Origin: Haberlea rhodopensis
Lineage: Eukaryota; Streptophyta; Magnoliopsida; Lamiales; Gesneriaceae
Direction: 5' to 3'
Length of the DNA stretch: 64,000 bases
Assembly (NCBI GenBank): GCA_907163345.1
Contig: CAJQUN010000223.1
Coordinates: 1-64,000, forward strand
The position numbers and the translations under genes were made by a program. Of this stretch, positions 46,125 through 58,006 are shown in pieces. Under the pieces are notes generated by a model. That model had not been told where the DNA came from and made no database searches. It worked only from the letters and a program-made list of their open reading frames with translations. The number at the start of each line of letters is the position of its first letter. Positions within the stretch are counted from its first letter, which is position 1.

Positions 46125-48181
46125 TGTAAAGACCCTAGTTCCTTAAGTGTGAAATAAGGACATAAGTAGAGCTAAAGTGTATTATCAGAGTATAAAAATT
46201 TCGTGTTGAGGCCTTGAGCTTTAAGGGTTACATGCCAAGATAATTACTTCCAAATGGATTAATTACATTCCTAACAAATCACTGTTAATCCTATAGATTT
46301 ACACTACTCCTAGAGTAGAAACTATACAAAAGAATCACATCTTATAAATCAAAGCCCTCCTCGCTAGCTCACTGTGTCAACCCGACCTTAGCCCCTTTAT
46401 GCCAAGATGTACCTACAAGGACAACCCCCAAATCATGAGCATATAATAATCCATATTAAATGTAGCATGATTAAAAAGCGTAAATGCAGAAACCGTAAAT
46501 ACAAAACACTTCATGTTTCCCAATTGCATTTTAAACACCCCCTTTTTGGTTGTCCCTGTATAATAACTCATGAGTATAATCAATGGATTATCCAATTGTT
46601 TCACAAATGTCATGACATATCACCAATTACCAATCCGTAGTCTGTTATAACAGTGTATTTTAATGCACCTCGCATGTCATGACAGTGGCACCAATACCCC
46701 TCGCTTCGACATATTAGCTGCATTGAATAACCTCGCTCAAATGCGACATGCGGCAATACCCTCGCTTCAACATTTGGCGGTAAATATTCATTCCTCGCTA
46801 TAATATGACAGCGGCAAGTATTCTATCATCGCTTCAAGTGACAGCGGCAAAGCATTAAAATAATCACTCCAATATAACCATGACTCATGGGATGTGCACC
46901 AAACAATCAACATACACATATGCAATCATAATGCACAGATCAACATGTATTTGCATCCACAATGCACAATTCAATATATACTTGCATCCATAATGCATAT
47001 CCCAATGCGTATATAAATTACATGTTACCGTTGGGTGCCTGTACGTCTCTCTATGTACCTTTCCAAAAGTAGGATGTGGTAGGACTTTACTTCCTTGGTT
47101 GTGTTGCCACCTGGGATGGTTCTACACAATCACACAAACCCATATTAGAAGCCAATAATAGCCGAGTACCAAAATTCCATAATAATAATCCAAAACACAT
47201 AATTTGGCTTCTCGCGATCGATCGCCAATGGGCCCCGATCGATCGCGAGATGCTACTGCCTCAATGCCCAAAATTCTCCATTCCGCGATTGATCGCTGAA
47301 GACATGTCGATCGATCGCTGACTTCGCCGATCGATCGCGCAAACTCGTGATCGATCGCCGAAAGCTTCAGCCTCGCACTCTGGTGCTCGCGATCGATCGG
47401 GGAATACGCGCCATCGTTCGCCAATGTCTGTAATCGCGAAACAACCACCATTTTCGAGCACCATCCCAAGGCTACCATAAAACATACCACAAACCATCAT
47501 ACCCCAACAACTCAACACACAAACTACACCATTATAGTACCATGTAACTACTCAAAACAATATTCTCAACAAAAAACTACTACACATGCCATTTTCACTC
47601 AACAAAATAACTCTCCTCAAACAATCATTAAACCAAAACAAAACATGGTTCCTCACCTATTTTGCTCCAACTTTTAGCAAGGTTCCACACCATGAAATTG
47701 CAGATTTCTTCCTCCTACCTCATTGCCTAATGCTGGACGTTTTTTGGGGAAAAGGGGAGAGGTTTGAGAGTGATGAGGGTTGAGTGAGGGGAGAGTCAAA
47801 TGGGGGGTATGGGCATGCTGATCATTGCAGATAGGTATGGGTTGAGGGGGGTGGTTAGATGATAGGGTATGTTTTTGGTCCCGGTATTTAGCAATGATGT
47901 ATTAAAATATCCTCACATGATATTTTATAACATTTATTCAATAAAATACATCAAAATTCCAATTGAACATGGTTTACCAAAAAAAACAATCAACACCCAC
48001 CCAAATAATCATGCCATAACTCAAATTCCCAACATGCATCACATGCACCCTGAAATGCATTACTAGGTCATGGCCATTGCATGACTAAGCATTTCCCATC
48101 AACACCAATAAATTAACGCCATAATCCTCACATAAACATAATTAATACTCAATTGCACAAAATCATTTCGGGGACATCACA
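46125..48181 (-). mobile_element. Solo LTR G (chromovirus)
   Basis: TGTAAAGACCC...GGACATCACA on +, 2057 bp, in minus orientation. It sits in the F 5' LTR with target duplication CAATC (46120-46124 and 48182-48186). Related to E and I. It holds a GCGATCGATCGC array (47214-47405), CGCT/AGCG units (46670-46850), a hairpin at 46304-46318, and a donor-like site near 47655 on minus. Confidence 0.93.
47214..47405. repeat. GCGATCGATCGC palindrome array in LTR G
   Basis: About eight palindromes, several decayed (GCGATTGATCGC, GTGATCGATCGC, GCCATCGTTCGC). Confidence 0.82.
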
Positions 48182-48687
48182 CAATCACTCCTCCGTATCC
48201 CATCTCCTTTCTTTCTTTCCTTATTGACTCATATTTATATTATATTGTAATATAATATAATGTAATATAATATAATATAATCTTGGATTGAATTGTCAAT
48301 AAAATAATATTTTCTTTCCATATAATGCTATCTTCCTCAATCCCAGGATAGTATCTTCACGTTAATCTCTTCTTAGCAGCGGATGTGGCATGTTATTTTA
48401 TCAATGAAAATCTCTTCTTGTCCGTGCATATCTGCTACTTCGTTAATAAAACATGCGGTCCAAAGTTTCCATGTCACGTGTAATGTGAATGATCTTTCCT
48501 CTTTTCAGCCTCAAATTGGGTCCTTGTCATATTTAAGTATTTTTCACCATCTTTTAGTAATAAAATGTTCAATTTCTTGGATTCCTATAAAATAACAAAA
48601 ACAACCACAAAAGGCATATTCTGCTCGAATACCAAATAAAAGTATAAGAAAAGAGAATAAAATATAAGTGCAATTATGCACTTATCA

Positions 48688-48862
48688 TATACTGAGAAAA
48701 TACCACCTAATTCGAGAGATAGCTGGTAGAGGCGACATCCTTATCGAGAGAGTTGCTTCAATTGACAATGTGTCAGATCCACTGACGAAGCCTTTACCAC
48801 GACTAGTGTTCGAGACACATCTTGAGAAATGTAAGGCACTCGTTACCTTAACCCGCTATTAA
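48688..48862 (+). pseudogene. pol: copia pol remnant: C-terminal RNase H
   Basis: Resumes after F with the second TATAC: KYHLIREIAGRGDILIERV, NVSDPLTKPLPRLVFE and a stop after LVTLTRY. This is the usual end of plant copia polyproteins (DPLTKPL motif). Together with 38880-40242 it completes the RNase H. Confidence 0.88.
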
Positions 48863-49254
48863 TGTATTATCACAATAGTGGTGCATGCTTTTATAACATT
48901 AGGGAATCCTCATATATGCCATCTATAAAATATTTCAACATTAATCCACATAATGTTCAATTCTCAATACCATCCCACTAGCATACTTATACACCTCATA
49001 ACACACTATCATGTTCTCAATTCATAATGCAATTCTCTTTAACTAACTGCATGCCAATCATAAATGAAAAGAGAAACATCTAACCTTTATACAACTCATA
49101 TACATATATACGAGTGCTCACATTGCGAGCATTGAATGAATAATGTGTATCTACTGTATAAACATGCTACCCAATACCGTCATTAGTACCTCAGCCCTGG
49201 AAGCATTTCCAATCAACAGCTCGAACTCAACTCCAGAGCCATTGATGTACCTGT
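48863..49254 (-). repeat. LTR N: diverged fragment of H/K-type LTR
   Basis: Weak but collinear match to the K LTR: GTGGTGCATGCTTTTATAAC near 48880, GAGTGCTCACATTGCGAGCA near 49111, and CCAATCAACAGCTCGAACTC near 49210 (compare 56190-56240). Cut by LTR M. Confidence 0.65.
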
Positions 49255-50433
49255 TGTCATGCCTCGATACAACGTATACATGTGTAATATGATTATGGTG
49301 TAATTATGATTTATTACAGTATGATGTGGACTCGAATTCGGGTTGAACCGAGCATGACTAATGTTATGAATGAATGAAACCTCATGTAGATATGAGAAAT
49401 GAGTTAAGAACATGAACATGTGATAGAGGGACTTAACATTTTGGTGTTATAGTGGAGAATTGACTTGAAATGCATCACATAGTTGGATACTAGTGTATTC
49501 TATATTTGACATGAATTTGAGGGGATTTACATTTGAATTTGTGTTGCATGTGGAGGTTCTAATATATATCTAAAATCAGATTCTACATCACATACTTACA
49601 CCATAAACACCTACAAATCTCTACACTTTCTTTGGACTCTTTTGAGGGTTTGGTTTGGAGTTACACTTGCAAAGACTTTTGGAACCTAAGAGGAAGTGAT
49701 TTACTTGGTAAGGAGAATACCCTTTCATTACTTTATCATGGTATTTAGAAGTTCTTTGGTTATGCTTGAATTTTGAAGCATGAAACCATGTGATGGTTCT
49801 TTGTTGCTTAAAATGTATATGAAGCTAAGACACAAGGTGTAGAAGTATGTAAACATGTTTGTTTGATGTTAGAGATTTCATGGAATAAGTTGTAATGGTG
49901 GGAAGTAAGGTGTAGGAGAAACACCAAGAAAAGAAGTAGAAAATCACCATGGTTTTTCAGAAAACAGAGGAGGTGATCGATCGCGATGTTTGAGGCAATC
50001 GATCGCCTGTGCCTAAACATGAGAATGGCGGTGCATTGAGCGATCGATCGCTTCAAGTAGGCAATCGATCGCCTCAAGGCAGAATGTTTTCCAAAGGGGT
50101 AGGCGACCGATCGCGTGAAAATAAGAGATCGATCGGTTTGGACCAAATCTTTAGGCGATCGATCGCGTCAAAACATGAGATCGATCGCCAGGGTTAGGTT
50201 TTGAAAATGTAAGATTTTTTGTAGAATTTAATTTTGAAGCCTATTGTAACATGTTATATTGTTCATATTGTTGTAGCATCATCACAGGGGACGGGGCAAC
50301 GAGGCGGTTAGACATTGACGCCTAATTTATATCGTTTTTTTGTCGCAGAACAAGTACGTTTTGACTTACGAGTATATGATATTGTTGTGATGATGATGTG
50401 AGCATCGTATCATATGATTATTGACATCATATG
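49255..50433 (+). repeat. LTR M, truncated chromovirus-type LTR
   Basis: TGTCATGCCTCG start. Pyrimidine-rich leader with donor-like TTGGTAAGG near 49710, palindrome array (49976-50190), acceptor-like TTGTAG near 50276, and a GTACG(T)...ACTTACGAG block near 50355. Its right side is cut by element L. No gene. Confidence 0.65.
49976..50190. repeat. GCGATCGATCGC palindrome array in LTR M
   Basis: About eight palindromes, partly decayed (CAATCGATCGC, GCGACCGATCGC), spaced 15-45 bases. Confidence 0.82.
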
Positions 50434-52430
50434 TGTAGGGTCTTCCTACCTTAACAAGATTATAATAACGTATTATGGACTAAACATTCATTAATAACAT
50501 CTTAGGGTTCCGGTAGTAGCTTTGAGCTAATAGGATTACAGGCCAAAAATAAAGTTCCAAAATCTAATAATTACATTCTCGATAATGAATGTTAAAGCTA
50601 TAGATTTACAATACTCCTAGAGTAGAGACTATTCAAAAATCCTGTATCTTAAATTCTTTCATGCTCCTCGTAGCTCACTACCTCAACCCGACCCTTAGCC
50701 CTTTCAGTCCAAAAGTGTACCTACAGGAACAACCCATCATGAGCATGTACATCATTACTTAACATCATAAGATAATGGCGTATAAATAAATACATGAAAT
50801 AATCGTTAACATATACTTCCTGGTTAATCGCATTAACCCACTTTTGTTGTCCCTGTTTCATATTCATGCATATATCATTAGTTCTTGACATAAATGATTA
50901 AAATCGTACTTCACTTATATGCCCATAATTAACAATGTTAATTAGAAATGTGATTGTTCTGGTCCTGTTATGTCAGCGGCACAATTGGACCCCTCGCTCG
51001 ACATATAGCGTACTGTGATATCCCTCGCTACACCTTGATAGCGGATATATCTCCTCGCTAGCTATGTCAGCGGTAAGTACCTTCCTCGCTTGCCCATAAC
51101 AACCACCAGAACACTCTACCATTTCTAATAACATAGTTTCACATACATCATAAACATCATATCATCTTTACTCATCATAAACATCATCCTTACTTATCAT
51201 AAACATCATCGTAGACTTACTTATCATTAACATCATCAACCTGTTACATAAATACTTATGCAATCATTGCATAGTTGTAGTATGGGAGTGTGTTTTACCA
51301 TCCGATGCCCATACGTTTCTTACGTACCTTAATTCCAAAAGTGGAGAAGTTGAAGAACTTTATCTCCTTGAAGTTGTTGGTACCTGGAATGGTTCTACAC
51401 AACCATACAAATCAATATTAGAAGCCAAAAAATAGCCAAATATCAAAAATTCAACAAAAAACATCATTTTCCACTTTTATGCAGCTTGCGATCGATCGCT
51501 GCATCGAGGCGATCGATCACGAGACTTACCGATCGATCGCTTCGATGTAGCGATCGATCGCCTGACCTTTCTGCCTCGCGGCGATCGATCGCGCCATATG
51601 TGGCGATCGATCGCTTGCTATACAAATCGCCACTGGCCTTCGGCGATCGATCGCCTCTTATATGGCGATCGATCGCCACCTGCTGTATGCGCGATTCTTC
51701 ACCGTTTTTGAGCATTTTTCAAGCTCAACCTCATACCCTTCAAACCCAAACATTCCAACAACTCAAATATCATCATAACTCATTAAAACCCACATGAAAA
51801 ACCTCAAAAATCATACCCCAACCACATTCAACACATACCCAAACAAACCCACATAAAAACCCAAAATCCTAACCCATTTCAAAACCAAACACCATTAAAA
51901 CTTTAAGAAGGGTTCCATACCTCTTGAGGACTCCAAATCCTAAAACAAATTCCACAAACAAGACTTTTGCAAGGATTTCTCCTCTCCTTGGAGCCAAAAA
52001 TCGAAAATGGGAATGAAGGTAGGGTTTGAGAGTGAAATTGGGGATTTAAGAGTGGTGGGGAAAAGTGAGATAAAGTGGGGGTATAGTGGGGTTATATGAG
52101 TTGTTAAATAAATTTGCACCCCAACAATTAACATGATGTATAAAATACTCCAACATGGTATTTTAAAAGCATTTTACAAAAATGCACCAAACTTCCACTA
52201 AATCCATATTTCCACATAATTAACAACCAATACAATTAAATCATGTTAACACCTCATTTCCCAACATGCATAACATGCACCCTGAAATGTAACCCCCAAG
52301 TCACGCCTACCATGTGACTAAGCATTTCGATAAGATAATTAATTCCAACACATAAATCAATTATCACTATAATTAATCACGTAAACATTATTAATACCCA
52401 AATTGAAATTAATCATTTCGGGATTTCACA
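50434..52430 (-). repeat. 3' LTR (I) of chromovirus L
   Basis: TGTAGGGTCTTCC...GGATTTCACA on +, 1997 bp. It is followed by a purine tract and then pol on the minus strand, so this is the 3' LTR of L. Contains CGCT/AGCG units (50965-51095), short CATCATAAA repeats (51140-51240), a GTACG-type hairpin (51307-51331), a palindrome array (51488-51680) and a donor-like site near 51918. Confidence 0.9.
51488..51680. repeat. GCGATCGATCGC palindrome array in LTR I
   Basis: Eight palindromes, most of them the full GCGATCGATCGC 12-mer, regularly spaced. Confidence 0.87.
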
Positions 52431-52446
52431 ATACTCCCCTACTTAT
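52431..52446 (-). other. Polypurine tract of chromovirus L
   Basis: ATAAGTAGGGGAGTAT on minus, nearly identical to the T1 tract. It is preceded on minus by the GATTTCGAGGACGAAATC signature. Confidence 0.88.
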
Positions 52447-52500
52447 AAGATTTCGTCCTCGAAATCGTATGCACTTACCCAAAACAAAACTAAACTTAAA

Positions 52501-53777
52501 TCACATACCAGAAAATAGTTCCGGGTAATGCTGCACCATATGTTGTTCCGTCTCCTCGACACCCCGACGATCCCACTGAACTTTGACCATCGGTATAATC
52601 TTGCTTCGTAATCTGCGATCCTCTCGATCTAGAATTATGATTAGTCGTTCTACGCAGGATACATCTGAGTCCAACTGTACTTCAGTAGGCTGTAATACAT
52701 GAGACGGGTCTGGCTCATACTTCCGTAACATAGAGACGTGAAAGACGTCATGAATACCAGATAAAGACGGCGGTAGAGCCAAACGGTAGGCCAAAGTACC
52801 GATACGCTGCAATACTTCATATGGCCCAACATACCTCAGAGATAACTTCCCCGCATACCAAAACGAACCACACCCCTGAAGGGTGAGATTTTCAAGAAGA
52901 CCTTGTCTCCTAACTGGAATTCTAGCGGTCGTCGTCGCTTATTGGCATAGCTGCTTGCCTATCCTGGGCCGCTTTCATCTTCTGGCGTATCAACTTAATC
53001 TTTCCTTCCATATCCCTAATCATATCCGGTCCTCCGACCGCTTTACTAGTCAAGTCCTCCCAATACAGCGGTGACCTACAACGTCGACCGTAAAGAGCTT
53101 CAAAAGGGGCCATTTGAATACTCGCCTGATAGCTGTTATTATAGGAGAACTCCACCAGTGCCACTGAATCCTGCCATGGAGTATCAAACTCCAACACACA
53201 TGCCCTCAGCATATCTTCGAGCGTCTGTATAGTACGCTCCGTCTGACCGTCAGTCTGAGGGTGATAAGCTGTACTCAGTCTCACCTCTGTGCCCAAAGCT
53301 GTCTGGAGACCCTCCCAGAAATGTGAAGTAAACCTTGGGTCTCTTTCAGACACAATCGAGACTGAAACCCCATGCAACCTCACCACATCCCGTACATATA
53401 ATTGGGCCATCTTTAGATATGTGAAAGACAGACAGTAAGGGATGAAATGAGCCACCTTCGTCAGCCTATCCACGATCACCCAGATCGCATCAAATCCAGA
53501 GGTCGTCCTTGGCAAGTGGGTCACGAAGTCCATAGATATGTGCTCCCACTTCCATTCAGGTACCTCTAAACTCTTCAGCTCGCCACCAGGCCTCTGCCTC
53601 TCTGCTTTTACTTGCTGACAAATCAAGCACTTCTTGACAAAGGTGATGACGTCTCTTTTCATCCGCCTCCACCAAAACTGGTCACATAAGTCCTTGTACA
53701 TCTTCCTCCCACCTGGATGTATGCTAAACCTGCTGCTATGAGCACGATGCAAGATCCCTTGACGCAACTCCGGTGCC
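52501..53777 (-). pseudogene. pol: Chromovirus L pol: integrase and chromodomain
   Basis: Integrase with HSSRFSIHPGGRKMYKD, CLICQQVKAERQRPGG, SERDPRFTSHFWEGL and QTDGQTERTIQTLE is intact in one frame (52922 upward). A frame change near 52860-52920 leads to the GPY/F-like RIGTLAYRLALPPSL and chromodomain (VKVQWDRRGVEETEQHM, stop at 52501). A short deletion relative to T1 lies in the chromodomain. Solo LTR J interrupts it at 53778-53782. Confidence 0.92.
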
Positions 53778-53782
53778 CTCGG

Positions 53783-55091
53783 TGTGATATCCCCGAAATG
53801 ATTATGTGGGTAATCATGCAATTAAGGGTTGCTAATTATGAACCTATGTGTTAAAAAGGCGTTTTGTATGTGGGAGTGATTTATTTAAGTGATGATGTGG
53901 TTTAGGGAGCATGTTAGGTGTTTTTAATTATTGTGTCGATGTGGTAAAATAATAAAATATCAAGGAGAGATATTTTTATACATCGTATGAAATACCGGGA
54001 CACAATTAAACACCCCAAAACCACCCTACATGCAACCACCCCACCCCCACTTGGTTGAACCCACGCCCCTCCCCTGTTTTTCTGGGAAAGCAGATGACTA
54101 AGCAAGCAACTTTACTTGAAGATATTTTCATTGTGCCTCTTCCAAAAAGACTTCCTCTTCTTCCCTTCATTTGTCTGCAACTTGGTCGATTTCTAGGAGG
54201 AAAGTGATCGGATTTCATTCATCCTTTCATATAGAAAATCGAAGGGCAAAAGTGAGCCTTCACAGGTAGCTACACAGCGCAGGGGATAGAGTCCTGCAAC
54301 ACATCACATTTTGGAAAGGTACGTAAGTGACGTACGGGCATCCCAACGGTAACATGTGCTTTATGTTTGTCTTTTTGACGCATGATGAATGCAATGTGGT
54401 GATGCATTGTTTTTGCATATGTATGTTGTGAAATATAAGAGGTGTATTTCACGAGTCAAGGTTATCTTAGTAAGGATTTTAACTGCTTACGCTAAGGTCC
54501 ATTGGAAGCGAGGAAGAATTCCGCTTACATGGAGTAGCAAGAAGCATTAAAATGTACTAATGATAAGGACTCAGGATTGAAATAAGGATTTAAGGAGGAA
54601 GAATGTCATGACATTTATTTGTGAAACCATACATTCTTATAATGTGTTTTTATTATGAATTATGGTACAGGGACAACCAATGTGCGTTATAAATGCTGGA
54701 AATACAGGAAGGGCTTGTGTTTAAGATTGTGCATTTATGCCTTACTTTCATATTATGTTGAATATGAATTGTGTTATGCTCACGTGTTGGGGGTTGTCTT
54801 TGTAGGTGCTTTTGTTGACGAGAACCAGGGTCGGGGTTGATATGCTGAGCTGTAAGGAGTGCTACAGGATTAGCATGTTAGAGAAAATTTTTGTATAGCT
54901 TCTACTGAGTAGATTAAGACTATAATGTAGTGCCTTTGTAGGAATTATGTTATTCCTTTTTGAAACATTTTGGTACTGTAATCTCTAAAGCTCAGGTTAA
55001 TCAACACGATACGTTACTCTGATATATTCACATGAATGTTTAGTTCTCTAAATTGCACCTTAGTAACTTGATGTGATAACGGGGTCTCACA
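53783..55091 (+). mobile_element. Solo LTR J
   Basis: TGTGATATCCCC...GGGTCTCACA, 1309 bp, plus orientation, with target duplication CTCGG (53778-53782 and 55092-55096). It lacks the CGATCGATCG array, and is about 0.7 kb shorter than E, G and I. It retains the GTACGT/ACGTAC hairpin (54319-54335) and a variant CTACTGAGTAG near 54902. Confidence 0.93.
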
Positions 55092-55567
55092 CTCGGCACT
55101 ACCCAACAGTTACCAAGCCTCAAGGAACTATCTTCTGCCACTCTGAACTTTGATGGCTGTCCCTGAAGTACTATCGATGACCATCTCTGAACCTCATCAT
55201 CCGACCTCTGGGCTTTCCTGATAGCTTCAAATATGTCTGGCTCAGCCAATAAGGTCGACACTCGCACCGACGATGTGTCCACAACGAAATCATAGCCCAG
55301 ATGGCAATAAGAAGTCATCATAGCTGATAAACTTATGGTATCCTCAGCAGTACTCTTCACCTTCCGACTTAAGGCGTCTGCTATCAAGTTTGCTTTACCA
55401 GGATGGTACTCAATTTCACAATCATAATCCTTGAGTAAATCCATCCATCTTCTTTGACGCATATTCAATTCAGCCTGTGTGAACAAAAACTTCAGGCTCT
55501 TATGGTCTGAATAGATGGTAAACGCCGTATCATACAGGTAATGCCTCCAAATCTTCAAGGCAAATAT
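55092..55567 (-). pseudogene. pol: Chromovirus L pol: RNase H to start of integrase
   Basis: Reads KIWRHYLYDTAFTIYSDHKS, MRQRRWMDLLKDYDCEIEYH, PGKANLIADALSRKVKSTAE and VLQGQPSKFRVAEDSSL in one open frame, then meets LTR J. It is bounded on the right by element K after target bases AATAT. Equivalent to T1 4830-5290. Confidence 0.92.
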
Positions 55568-57992
55568 TGTAGGGACCCCTTATACTTAACCCTTGATTAG
55601 TGTATTAATCATTATGTGTGGCACATGCTTTCCATAAAATCATTCGGGAAACTCAGATGATACTTTACCATTGAATGGTAATTACAAAGTTTTCTTTAAC
55701 ATACTATGTTATAAGTTCATCATCCCAACAACAAGAGACTCATAGAGTTCGCCCATTACACCACTCTTTATATTGTGGACTTTTATAAAAATTTGGGCAG
55801 AGTCTCCCCATAAATAGAGCTATCCCGAAATAAAAGTACAACACATAACATAATTCCCGGCCAGGGAAAACGTAATACTCATCAGAATACAGCAATATCA
55901 AGTAAATTCCCAGCCAGGGAAAACACCACACATATGGCAACAAAAGTGAGTTTCAACACCCACACACACTAATGACTCTCATAACCTTTAGCAATTCTAC
56001 CTCTAATTGCATGCAACATAGAATGAAAGAGAGAAAGGCTCATGCCTTTATATACAACCCATGTACAAGTATAATCGTGCTCACATGCGAGCATCATAAT
56101 TATGTGTATAACCATCATGGGTATATATATATAGGTACTCTATACGATACCGTGCTCCATCAAGCCCTGGTACCACGATCCTGGGAGTACATCCAATCAA
56201 CAGCTCGAGCTCATCTCCAAAGCCATCGATGTACCTGTTCATCTGTCCCAACAGAGACAGCCCCCAACGGGGTGAGCATACCAATTCCACAATTTCATAA
56301 TCATAATGACATAATACATTATTTACGAAAATGTAAATATTGTGGAACATATGTGACACTTCCTGGATGGTATCATCCTCATCCTAGCGTACCCCTGTAA
56401 TAACCCTGTTCTCAAAACAGATAAATCATCAAATCTTGAATATGCAGTTAATCATCATATTGGTTAACCCTAAGCAGTTTCGAATTAACAACATTTCATA
56501 ACATCTTTCTTTATCTAGCAATTATCATAATTCTAGATATCATATTGAGACTTCCTTAACTTCCGATACTAGTTAATCACTTCTCTGATTAACTACGTCT
56601 CTGTTCCTATTCATTACCAATAGGGAATAAAACACAGATATCCTAGATATCTAATCAACACCACATTTTCATTTCTTACTTCAAAGTAGCGTCATACTAC
56701 TGGTGTTCGCTCCGTAGCGACCACACCCATCATTTGCTCGCTTCATAGCGGCACCAAGCATTTCACCGTGTGATTCAACATAACGTAACCAAGTCACGGT
56801 GCCATCATAGTAAAGCATTTCATGTATTTTAAATCATGCATCATACTTGTAAAACTTCATTTAAGCTATGCTCGTACGCTAAACGTACCTTAAATCCTCG
56901 AAGTCCGAGCCAAACCTTGCTCGAGTTCCATGCCCCGAGGAACGATGTGCTAACACGATAAATAATTCACAATTATTTACGAACATGTAACACATGCTCA
57001 AGCACATCCATAACCCTCAAAATATTGTCAACACACGACAATAAATCATTTAAAAGACCCGGGGCAGGTTACATGCAGGGAGGGAAAACGAATGCGACAT
57101 ATCGAAAAATTGCTCAAGAACACCTTCAAAAATTCGAACCATAACAACTCGATTCGAACCCAAATAAGCATCATAATTCATTTAAACATGAATAAATCGA
57201 ATAACAACAAGAATCATCATCCTCATGCCAAAAACCCCCCAAAATCGAACATAAACCCCTCAACATCATGATATTCGAACCAAGATCCACAAATTCGAAC
57301 ACAATACCTCCAAATTTAGCAGGGAATAACATGAGAGGGACGAAAAAGAGGTAAAGAACGTTACCCAATCGAAAATCGGAAGTAAAATCGACCGAAATCG
57401 AAGAACCCTAGAATTTGGGGATCGGCGCTCATCTGCAAAATCCGACTTCAAAACGCGACGAAACTTCGAATTGCCGGAGGGGATAGCTGCGCCTCGACGA
57501 GACGAAGCCGGTGGCGGGTCGCACGCGCCGAACGGCGGCAGGCGAAGCGTTTTCGTGCGCGGGGGAACTGTAGCAGGCGGGATTCGGCGGGGAGAGAGAA
57601 AAAGGGAAGGTGGGGCTGAAATGCAATTTTTAATAAAAATCTCGGGTTCAACTTGTATTTATAGCAAAATACCCCGAAATACTAATAGCCCCACAAATAC
57701 ATCGTGATTCATTAAAAATCATCTGTTTTCAAAAATTCTCTCTCTAACACCAAAACCCCCTACCGGTGCTCACACAAGCACCCGAGATTCCGAGACACAT
57801 CAAAAACCCAACTCTTAGGTTTTACACCGTAATGTGAATACAATCTCAACCTCGGGATCCAACGATCCCAACTACCCAAATAAACGAGCCCAGAAGGCCC
57901 AACATCGCGATTAAACTCCAAATCGCCACGTAAAACAACTTTAGGGATTTTTAACACTACGGGATTAACATCTATAATCCCTGGTCATCACA
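55568..57992 (-). repeat. 3' LTR of element K
   Basis: TGTAGGGACCCC...GGTCATCACA on +. TATA box (TATAAATA on minus) at 57656-57663. GTACG hairpin near 56872-56890. It carries a short stretch (near 57515-57530) missing from the other LTR. Confidence 0.93.
57656..57663 (-). promoter_or_regulatory. TATA box of K 3' LTR
   Basis: TATAAATA on minus, matching 22443 in LTR H and 63489-63496 in the other K LTR. Confidence 0.6.
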
Positions 57993-58006
57993 ATATCCCC
58001 CACTAA
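57993..58006 (-). other. Polypurine tract of element K
   Basis: AGTGGGGGATAT on minus directly before the LTR, preceded by the chromovirus signature TTCGAGGACGAAATT. This ties K to the Tekay-like lineage even though it has no pol. Confidence 0.85.

Larger units (their letters stand above)
40243..48687 (-). mobile_element. Element F: non-autonomous Athila-like LTR element
   Basis: Inserted in the copia RNase H with target duplication TATAC (40238-40242 and 48688-48692). LTRs start TGATGCGTGTG and end in TTAACA or TTATCA. The gag remnant, hairpin and primer site show it is a relative of C on the minus strand. The right LTR was later hit by a mini-Helitron and solo LTR G, giving 8445 bp in all. 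Confidence 0.93.
44800..48687 (-). repeat. 5' LTR of element F, interrupted
   Basis: LTR sequence at 44800-45489, 45791-46124 and 48187-48687. It is broken by the mini-Helitron and by LTR G. A stretch of about 58 bases after 45820 is missing compared with the left LTR (41002-41060). Confidence 0.9.
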
